A stretch of DNA of 20,251 bases, taken from positions 1-20,251 of the IMG/VR virus record IMGVR_UViG_3300037586_000737; one strand, 5' to 3'. This DNA is from a virus. A program made the translations under genes and the position numbers. Positions within the stretch are counted from its first letter, which is position 1, and each line of letters starts with the position of its first letter. The notes beneath the pieces were generated by a model, which was given only the letters and a program-made list of their open reading frames with translations, had not been told where the DNA came from and ran no database searches. This document shows positions 1 through 6,777 of the stretch, piece by piece.

Positions 1-712
1 TAATTGTGTTATCGGCTTCTGATCCTGCCGTTGCTCCACCGTCACCAAATGCTGTTGAGCGATTCTGGATAGTCATTGCCACCATACCTGTGCCGTGAGC
101 GCGGATTGCGCCACCTCTTGTTGAGCCGCCTGACCAATAACCGATTTCAGTGGTCTTATCAATTGTTGTTGTGACTCTGCGACCAAAGGCTGTTGAGTCG
201 TCACCATTGGCTATTACTCTGTAACCAGAAGCGGTGGATCTGTCTCCGTCGGCTTGGCAGAAGTATCCAAGAGCCGTGGCGTTGTATTCGCCACTGGCTG
301 TCGCATTGTTGCCGATGGCTAGGCAATCGTAGTCGCCACTGGCTGTTGAACCCTTGCCGATGGCTACGGAATCGTAGTTGCCGCTGGCTGTGGAGGTAGG
401 GCCGATTGCAGTGGAGTCGCTGCCGCTGGCTGTTGAACCCTTGCCGATGGCTACACTAGGATAGTAGCCGCTAGCGGTGGAGCCGTTGCCGATAGTAACC
501 GAACCATCGCCACTGGCAACCTGCGAGCCATCAGACCGACTCGCTTGAATGTTAATCGCATTCGCCCCGCGAGCATTCCCGCCTAAGTCACCGATGCTGA
601 CGGCTCCGTTTACGTCGGTTCGCATGTCCACTTCTGCCGCTGCTCGCATTGCAGCAGTGTCTGCACTGCCCATGAAATTATCTACGTCTGTTGATACTGT
701 TAAGTCTGCCAT
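1..712 (-). CDS. Tail fibre with YadA-like head repeats (3' end cut by window edge)
   Basis: Seen: the reading frame opens at ATG 712-710 and runs without a stop to base 1, giving 237 residues; the C-terminus is missing. Residues 9-30 (VDNFMGSADTAAMRAAAEVD) resemble a short motif common near the N-terminus of phage fibres (FMxxxDxAAMRxAL type). From about residue 71 to 180 there are alternating SVAIG/STAIG and STASG units every 14-15 residues, the pattern of the YadA/Hep_Hag head repeat, which in trimeric autotransporters folds as a left-handed beta-roll trimer. Inferred role: trimeric receptor-binding fibre. It follows the gp16-like gene, as gene 17 does in T7, but I see no T7 gp17-type N-terminal domain, so attachment to the tail may use a different adaptor. 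The upstream bases read CTCCTTAATATT-ATG, with no Shine-Dalgarno. The unseen C-terminus could hold the receptor-binding tip or a self-cleaving chaperone. Confidence 0.85.
   Translation of the reverse strand, partial: MADLTVSTDVDNFMGSADTAAMRAAAEVDMRTDVNGAVSIGDLGGNARGANAINIQASRSDGSQVASGDGSVTIGNGSTASGYYPSVAIGKGSTASGSDSTAIGPTSTASGNYDSVAIGKGSTASGDYDCLAIGNNATASGEYNATALGYFCQADGDRSTASGYRVIANGDDSTAFGRRVTTTIDKTTEIGYWSGGSTRGGAIRAHGTGMVAMTIQNRSTAFGDGGATAGSEADNTI
339..454 (-). repeat. 87-bp-spaced direct repeat inside the fibre repeat region
   Basis: A 29-base block is identical at 339-367 and 426-454. The offset is 87 bases, or 29 codons, so the frame is kept and each copy encodes part of an SVAIGKGSTASG unit. 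Neighbouring repeats are diverged at the nucleotide level, so this pair is either a recent duplication or a homogenised copy. Recombination between the copies would remove or add two beta-roll turns without a frameshift. Confidence 0.85.
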
Positions 713-724
713 AATATTAAGGAG

Positions 725-892
725 CTAAGGTTTCTTGTATAGTGATGTGCCGTCTGGTCGGCGGTATAGTGATGTGCCGTCTGGTCGGCGGTAGACGTCG
801 AGCAGGCCTGGCGCGGCTGCACCGCCCCTGGAACCAAGAACCCCTTGGAGCACTGGTGCGAAGACACTACGTATGACGGGTTGGACAACCAT
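725..892 (-). CDS. Small 55-aa protein with a tandem 9-residue repeat
   Basis: Seen: ATG at 892-890 overlaps the stop of the upstream gene by one base (TAATG) and the frame ends at TAG 727-725, 12 bases before the fibre start. The N-terminal half is hydrophobic (VVQPVIRSVFAPVLQGVLG). A GGAAAPGLLDVY linker follows, then YRRPDGTSL twice in tandem and a YKKP end. I prefer this frame over the alternative TTG-initiated frame across 700-888, because that one reads into the fibre start, has no coupled start codon and has unlike-protein composition. Function is unknown. Its place between the gp16-like gene and the fibre suggests a minor tail or fibre-attachment protein, or a small membrane peptide; this is inference from position and hydrophobicity only. 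Confidence 0.6.
   Translation of the reverse strand: MVVQPVIRSVFAPVLQGVLGSRGGAAAPGLLDVYRRPDGTSLYRRPDGTSLYKKP
738..791. repeat. Exact 27-bp tandem duplication
   Basis: Bases 738-764 and 765-791 are identical (unit begins tatagtgatgtgccgtctgg). The unit is nine codons, so the 55-aa gene on the minus strand stays in frame and gains a second YRRPDGTSL. Perfect identity points to a recent duplication or selection on copy number. Confidence 0.95.
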
Positions 893-1173
893 TAGTATGC
901 GCGTTTGATGGTGGCTTTCAGGTCGATGCTTGTCCCACCAGTAAGGAAGAACGAGATGCGGCCTTTGCCAAGAGTGACGATTTTATTGTAGGCTTCTGTC
1001 ACTGCCAGAGCAGCTTCAGATTCATCCAAGAGAGGCGTCCATTCGTCGCCCTCCTCTTCCTGCCAATCGACACGGACCGAGGTCCCACCGAAGGCAGCGC
1101 CATCGATATTTAGGAAATGTGGGCCCCCTCTGACGGGGTATGCTTCTGAGCGTCCTGTGGTGTCAAGTTTCAT
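892..1173 (-). CDS. Small unassigned virion-region protein, 93 aa
   Basis: Seen: ATG at 1173, TAA at 894-892, 45 bases after the stop of the giant internal protein gene. The protein looks like a single small beta-rich domain: alternating hydrophobic stretches, a GGTSVRVDWQEEEGDEW segment, and a glycine/threonine-rich segment near the C-terminus (GKGRISFFLTGGTSIDLK). No cysteines, signal peptide or membrane segment are visible. The leader is ACAACC-rich with no Shine-Dalgarno. I do not recognise the family. Small beta-sandwich proteins of this sort are common between tail genes of phages, so a minor tail or fibre-adaptor role is plausible but inferred. It is translationally coupled (TAATG) to the 55-aa gene. 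Confidence 0.75.
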   Translation of the reverse strand: MKLDTTGRSEAYPVRGGPHFLNIDGAAFGGTSVRVDWQEEEGDEWTPLLDESEAALAVTEAYNKIVTLGKGRISFFLTGGTSIDLKATIKRAY

Positions 1174-1218
1174 GATGTGTTGCTAGTTGATGTTGGTTGT
1201 GGAGTCAAGGTTATCTGC

Positions 1219-4200
1219 CTATTCTCCGTAGTTCTGCCAAGCTTTTACGAACTTCCCTTGGTTATACTTACGCTCAAAGAAATCCTCTCCCTTCTTCTGC
1301 TCGTAGTAGAGTGGAAGAGCATCCCCGAGGGCAGTGCCCATCATCATGCTAATGACAGGTCCGAGGATCGGATACGCTGATCCGTAAAGTGGGCGTGCGC
1401 GATGTAGTGCCTGTGCACCACTGTCTGCCCCAAAGATTTCGAGTGGCAATGTGACGAGAGGTGCAACAGGAACCTCTCGCTCAATGATCCCGCCGAGCAG
1501 TGGGTCAAGGACGCCGCCAACTCCCGAGGAATTGTAGACGCGGCCAATGCCAGCGGCAGTCATGTTATGTAAAAGCATCGGTTCACGTCCTGCTGCGAGA
1601 TCCTTCAGGACCATAGAGACATAGCCCATAGCCATGGCACCACCGATCCAGCCGCTCATATGGCCCATCATACGGGTGCGCGTATTGAATCCTTGGGACT
1701 CGTTATAACCATGGATGTAGCGCTTAAAGTGAATGTTCGAGGTCGCCATCGGAAAGGACATATACTGAAGCGTGTTACGGGCAGCAACACCGCGCCATGT
1801 TCCATCCTGCTGACCCATGCGCACAGTGGCCTGCGTTCCGAGGTCAGGGGTGATCACAGCATTGTTCATGTAGAAGATCTGATACTCGCGGAGCTTCCGA
1901 GAGAGCTCTGGATCAGGGACCATGCTGGAGGAGATACGCTCGACGCCGTCGGCGGTCTTTCCTACATACTTCCCAAGATCAGCAATCTCCTGCGGAGAGA
2001 ATCCGAAGTCGTTAAGACTGTGCCATGCTTGATCGCCCTTCTTGAGCCCTGCGATCTGACGTCCCATGTCCATGGAGAGCAGATCGATGTAGGTGTCCTG
2101 ACCCGCAGCCGTGATCAAGTTCAGGAAGTTCATGTTGAACAGAGCCTCATTGAGCTTCGAGATCAGATCCCCTCCCGTTGAGCCTTCTGAAACAGAGAAA
2201 CGTGCAGACTGTGCGTTCAAGAACGAATCCATGCCTGCTGCTTCCGAGAGGAAGTAGTGGCTCATCTCATCCCTGTTCCCGTTGAACCGTCGGGCGATGT
2301 TCTTAATATAGCTCGCCCAGAACCTCATGTCCAACATACCGATATTCACGCCTTGATATTTCAGGGTCGAAGTGATTCCTGGGACATCGTTCAGTGCGGA
2401 GATACCTGCCTTTGGAAGGTAGAGAATGTTCGAGACCTCACGGACCTGTCGTGCGCGGTGCGCAAGGTCCTTGTCCACAGGATTGTCGAGAGCACCTGTG
2501 GCCATGCGGACTGTATCCGAAAGGTGGCGGACTGCATGTGCGTGACGCTCGTCCTTGAACCAGCCTTCCCGTGTGGTATTGATCCCTGCTTCAATGCCAT
2601 GGGACTTCATGACCTTGTTAAAGTTCGGGATCGGCTGGTTGCCGAGGGCGTTGGCGACACCTATCATTTCGGAGCGGTAGCGAACCTGATCAATATACAG
2701 GCGACCAAGGTTCTTGTGGCCGCTGAACTCCTTGAGAACACCCGCCTCCTTGTCTGATTTGAGGATCACGCGACGTGACTTGGACATCGAACGAGCAATG
2801 TCCATGGAGGCATGATCCATGTCTGGAGTGGGCCTGCCCAGTTCCGTGAACCAGCCTCTGAGGAAAGCATCTCTGTCCCAGTCCACCCATTCAGTGGGCT
2901 CCGCAGGCATCCCTTCCGCACGGCGCTTACGTGCCGCTTCGACATCGTTCAGGTTCTTGTGGAGCTTGCCACCATGCATCTTCTCGGTGGCGACCCAGTC
3001 CACATCCTCCACCATGCGTTTATAGAAGTAAGGATATCCCTTTTTCTTGATCGTGTTCTCGTCCCATCTATGGGAGATACCAGAATATTCGTCGAGCATG
3101 TGGATATTAGCGCCTGCCTTATTAAGCATGCCCATCTGTGCCTCAGGGACTTCCTTGAATATCTTAGCGATCTTTTCAAACTCTGGAATGTCCTTCCATG
3201 ATACAGGAACCTGCCCTGTTTTAGCATATGCCATCAGATCCTCAATGAACGCGTTGGACGCGTTCTCAAGATTCTCACCATAGACTTCGCGTGCACGTTG
3301 ATCCGCCACTGTCGAAAGTTTATCGAAGCGGTAGGCGTCGGTATATTTCCCTGTGACAGCACCCATGAAGAGATCATAGAACCCTGTCTCATGGAGCACT
3401 TCGAGGATAGGCATCTGATCCAGTGTGATCTGTGCCTTGATCTGTGCATCCACGGAAGAGTGCACATGGATCGTGCGGCGCTTCTCCCCTGTCTTCTCGG
3501 AGCGGAACGTCCCGTCCATATAGGACTGGAGATACTTGAGCACTGTAGAAGGTTCCTTGCCGCGCATGCCGTCATGACGCTGACGGACATTGAAGTCGTG
3601 GAGCGATCTCATAGCGAAGGCCAATTGCTCTTCGTGCATAAGCTCATCCATCTTCGACAGAATCGAGAGGTCAGACTCTCCATCAGCGACCATCTGAGAC
3701 AGGCGCATGAACATGCTGTCAGAGAGCTTGGTTTTGATCGGCTTGCCTTTACGAAGGTCTTTCAGAACCTTCGTAGACTGCTTGCGCTGAGAGTTCATAT
3801 AGCCGTAGAACGAGAAGATGTCATCAAACAGCTTCTCATACTCCTTGTAAATTGGATCGTCCTTCTTGAAGTTCTTTGACTCAAGATATTCTAGAAGCTC
3901 AAGCTTACGGGACATCTGATCGGTGACAGCATTTCCTGCCACATCGGTCTTTGCTGCCTTAGCATCCAACGGCTCATGAAGCAACCGAGCAACGACAGGG
4001 TCGAGGATAGCATCAATCCGCTGTTTCAGTGCTGCTACAGGATTGGTATCAAAGTTCTTCTGCTCTGCTGCTCCCTTGGACTGTGTATCAGTGGCCTCCT
4101 TGACCTGTGGATCACGTTTCTCTGCTGCCACCTTCTTAGGGTCCACCGAGCGCTCCGCATCATTGATAGTCTGTGCGATCTTCTCTTGTGTGGGCGCTGG

Positions 4201-6774
4201 GCGATATGGGGCGCGTGGTTCAGTGGGCCTTGTTCCAGTAAATACGGGATCAAGGACGGGTGCTTCAGGTTCTGGAGCAATCTCGCCTTTCTTGGCATCG
4301 TCAAGATACTGGCGATACGTGACAACGTCGCTCTCATACTTATCGACCTCCTTCTGTATCTTCTCAGCGTCCTTGACCGCAGGATCGCTTTCAAGATCAC
4401 GGAGCTCCTGCTGAAGTGCTTTGAGCTCAGTGTCGTCAGCTTTCTTCTTTCTTGAGCGCTCCGTGGCGCGTGTTGCCTTAGGAAGTGCCTTCTGTGTCCG
4501 TGCGTAAGACTCCTCATTATGTTTGAGAGTAAGCTCCATTTGATCAAGAGCCTTTTCAAGCTCCTTAATACGCTTCTTCTCCGCCAGTGTCCTGTCAGCT
4601 TCTGATTTCTCGTAAAGTTTCTCAAGTTCCAGTGTCCTGTCACCAACCCGTTTACGGGAGGCAGCCACACGACGTTTTGCTTGCCTGTCTACTGCAACAG
4701 CGATCTCTTCGGATTCTGATAATTTACTAGAAGATGCTGACAGGTCTTGAGCGTCCTCAGCAGCTTTCTTCTCCGCTTTCCGGACCTTCTCACGAAGCGT
4801 CCGTATACCTGCATAAACTTTACGGGAATCTTTTCTCGCCTCTTTCGCAAGGGACAGAAGTTCTTCGGTAAGCCCAAGGAGATCCTCTGCTTCTTTGACC
4901 TCTGGATTAACCTTCGCTTCACCTTGCTTACGGGGAACCTTCTTACGATCAGGGACACGGCTCTTGAACTCATCAAGGGCTTTGATCTGCTTTTCAAGGT
5001 AGGCTAGTGTCCCTTGCTTGGATTTCTTCTTACTTCCTGAAAGTGTCTTGATATGGCTGCGAAGAGAGGACGCTTCCTCTTCAAGGGACACACGTTTCTC
5101 TGCCATACGGCGACGAGTCATTGAAATCTCTCTACGAGGACGCTTCTTTCTTCCCCGTGCCTGTGGTTCCACTGGAGCAGACTTACCACCAAGATTAAGC
5201 GCCTCCATCTCATCAGGATACAGCTCCTCCATGCGGTTAAGCGCATATACGTTCGCCGCAGAATCTGCATAGCCCTTATATTTCTTCGACTCAAAATTGT
5301 CGTCTAGTTCCTTGGCCCATTCTGCATCAAATCCTTTTTCGATACGAGAATCATATGCGGCTTGTTTTTGAAGAAAACTACGAACAGCCTCCCTTTTGTC
5401 CGCAGGGATGCGTTCGGGATATTTATCAAGGAAAGCCAATAGATTTGTGGCAGACTTGTCCTTCCCATCGAAAAACACATTATCCCCGTCAGTAAGTGTT
5501 CTTGCCCACATCTCTGCATCGGACGCTTCGGACGCTTCTTCACGGTCAGGATATCTTGAAGGATCAGCTTCCCCTGCAGTATCAACAACAGGCTTACCAT
5601 CGGGACCAATCGGCTTGATGTCCTTGTCGAAACGGATGATCAGATCTTGGAGTGCCTTCTGGACGTCGGCATCTGCTTCAGTGACCCACTTGAGCTCTTC
5701 ACTGGAAAGCTCATCACGGCGGCCTTCCATGACCTTGTTCACCGCTTCCATAACCTCGGACTGGTGCTTCTGCTTCATTGGCTCTGTAGCGAGGCGTGCA
5801 TCAAAAGGAACCACCTGAGACATGCACTTGAGCCATACCTTCTCTTGGTTATCGATCAGGAACTGTGTAACACGCTTGCCTTCTTCAGGAGTGATATTGG
5901 CACCACGAGACACGATCTCATTGATCTCCTCATCGGACTTAACCACAAGGTCCAGTTCCTTATCATACTTCGCCAGAACCTGTGTAACATGGCCCACGTC
6001 ACCATTGGCATAAGCCGACTGGATCGATGCCCGTGCCTGTAGCAGGTCACGGTTCATCTTCAGATGTTTCGCTGTCTTGCGAATATAGTTTGAGCCAAAG
6101 GCTGTGCGGATAGGGAACTGGAGAGCTGTGTCCGCAGCAAGGTCCAATAGGCCATACTCGTCACTGTTGCGATACTGTGCCGCCGTGTAGATGAAGGCGT
6201 TCTCCAATGTCTCTTGACGGGCACCCGCAGTGGCCACCTGTTTCGTAGCTGTCCATATCTCGGATTTAAGTCCTTGCCCAAACTTGGCAGCGTTCAACGT
6301 GTTCCCCGCCTTAACTGCACGACCTGCTGCCTTAGCCCTTCCGAGCACAGGAACGAACGGAACGAACATCAAGGGAGCGTCGGCAGCCATGCTGCCGATG
6401 GAGCCACCAATAAATTGTCGGACACCTCCAGCCTCTGCTGCGCGAATCTCCTTAGAAAAGAGCTCAGTGGCGCGGTCACGGCGGTAGTCCCATACGCGTC
6501 TAGGAGTGTCTTCTTGGAACTTCATGGAGGTGTTCTCACCGTAGCGTCCGTAGAACTGCTCCTCTGTGAGACCCTCCTCCTTGTTGACACCTGCTTCTAC
6601 ACGAAGACCAATCTCCTGAGATAAGGAAGCCCCTGCACCAAGGACAGAGTCCGTGGTTGCTCCACGTTCCATAATTGCCAGCGAAGATTGGATGAATCCA
6701 AACTTCGGAGTGGCTGGAGTGTTCCATTTCGACTCTCTCTCAAGCCGCGCTTCTGTTGTTCCGACGAATCCCAT
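1219..6774 (-). CDS. Giant internal virion (ejection) protein, gp16-like, 1851 aa
   Basis: Seen: ATG at 6774 lies 3 bases after the stop of the 908-aa gene; TAG at 1221-1219. Layout: an N-terminal part with a hydrophobic, glycine/alanine-rich stretch (about residues 118-146, GGSIGSMAADAPLMFVPFVP); a helical middle; a very lysine/glutamate/arginine-rich stretch at about 541-835 with coiled-coil character; a proline-rich linker (PEPEAPVLDPVFTGTRPTEP) near 840; and a long C-terminal region with a membrane-like segment near 1703-1727 (GWIGGAMAMGYVSMVL). Known: in T7, gp14, gp15 and gp16 leave the head and build a channel across the envelope. Third place in that order and the great length support the gp16 role (T7 gp16 is about 1318 aa). 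Unlike T7 gp16, I see no lytic transglycosylase signature (no GLMQ-type motif near the N-terminus). Function is assigned by synteny and architecture, not by a motif. Confidence 0.8.
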   Translation of the reverse strand: MGFVGTTEARLERESKWNTPATPKFGFIQSSLAIMERGATTDSVLGAGASLSQEIGLRVEAGVNKEEGLTEEQFYGRYGENTSMKFQEDTPRRVWDYRRDRATELFSKEIRAAEAGGVRQFIGGSIGSMAADAPLMFVPFVPVLGRAKAAGRAVKAGNTLNAAKFGQGLKSEIWTATKQVATAGARQETLENAFIYTAAQYRNSDEYGLLDLAADTALQFPIRTAFGSNYIRKTAKHLKMNRDLLQARASIQSAYANGDVGHVTQVLAKYDKELDLVVKSDEEINEIVSRGANITPEEGKRVTQFLIDNQEKVWLKCMSQVVPFDARLATEPMKQKHQSEVMEAVNKVMEGRRDELSSEELKWVTEADADVQKALQDLIIRFDKDIKPIGPDGKPVVDTAGEADPSRYPDREEASEASDAEMWARTLTDGDNVFFDGKDKSATNLLAFLDKYPERIPADKREAVRSFLQKQAAYDSRIEKGFDAEWAKELDDNFESKKYKGYADSAANVYALNRMEELYPDEMEALNLGGKSAPVEPQARGRKKRPRREISMTRRRMAEKRVSLEEEASSLRSHIKTLSGSKKKSKQGTLAYLEKQIKALDEFKSRVPDRKKVPRKQGEAKVNPEVKEAEDLLGLTEELLSLAKEARKDSRKVYAGIRTLREKVRKAEKKAAEDAQDLSASSSKLSESEEIAVAVDRQAKRRVAASRKRVGDRTLELEKLYEKSEADRTLAEKKRIKELEKALDQMELTLKHNEESYARTQKALPKATRATERSRKKKADDTELKALQQELRDLESDPAVKDAEKIQKEVDKYESDVVTYRQYLDDAKKGEIAPEPEAPVLDPVFTGTRPTEPRAPYRPAPTQEKIAQTINDAERSVDPKKVAAEKRDPQVKEATDTQSKGAAEQKNFDTNPVAALKQRIDAILDPVVARLLHEPLDAKAAKTDVAGNAVTDQMSRKLELLEYLESKNFKKDDPIYKEYEKLFDDIFSFYGYMNSQRKQSTKVLKDLRKGKPIKTKLSDSMFMRLSQMVADGESDLSILSKMDELMHEEQLAFAMRSLHDFNVRQRHDGMRGKEPSTVLKYLQSYMDGTFRSEKTGEKRRTIHVHSSVDAQIKAQITLDQMPILEVLHETGFYDLFMGAVTGKYTDAYRFDKLSTVADQRAREVYGENLENASNAFIEDLMAYAKTGQVPVSWKDIPEFEKIAKIFKEVPEAQMGMLNKAGANIHMLDEYSGISHRWDENTIKKKGYPYFYKRMVEDVDWVATEKMHGGKLHKNLNDVEAARKRRAEGMPAEPTEWVDWDRDAFLRGWFTELGRPTPDMDHASMDIARSMSKSRRVILKSDKEAGVLKEFSGHKNLGRLYIDQVRYRSEMIGVANALGNQPIPNFNKVMKSHGIEAGINTTREGWFKDERHAHAVRHLSDTVRMATGALDNPVDKDLAHRARQVREVSNILYLPKAGISALNDVPGITSTLKYQGVNIGMLDMRFWASYIKNIARRFNGNRDEMSHYFLSEAAGMDSFLNAQSARFSVSEGSTGGDLISKLNEALFNMNFLNLITAAGQDTYIDLLSMDMGRQIAGLKKGDQAWHSLNDFGFSPQEIADLGKYVGKTADGVERISSSMVPDPELSRKLREYQIFYMNNAVITPDLGTQATVRMGQQDGTWRGVAARNTLQYMSFPMATSNIHFKRYIHGYNESQGFNTRTRMMGHMSGWIGGAMAMGYVSMVLKDLAAGREPMLLHNMTAAGIGRVYNSSGVGGVLDPLLGGIIEREVPVAPLVTLPLEIFGADSGAQALHRARPLYGSAYPILGPVISMMMGTALGDALPLYYEQKKGEDFFERKYNQGKFVKAWQNYGE

Positions 6775-6777
6775 ATA

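Noticed and set aside
700-888. A 62-aa TTG-initiated frame across the gap before the fibre
   Set aside because: It reads into the fibre start and has unlikely composition; the TAATG-coupled 55-aa frame over the same DNA gives a more sensible peptide with an in-frame repeat.
1660-2757. Long open frames on the plus strand, here and opposite most large genes
   Set aside because: They lie wholly inside well-supported minus-strand genes, follow no promoter or leader, and resemble no protein; they are codon-bias shadows.
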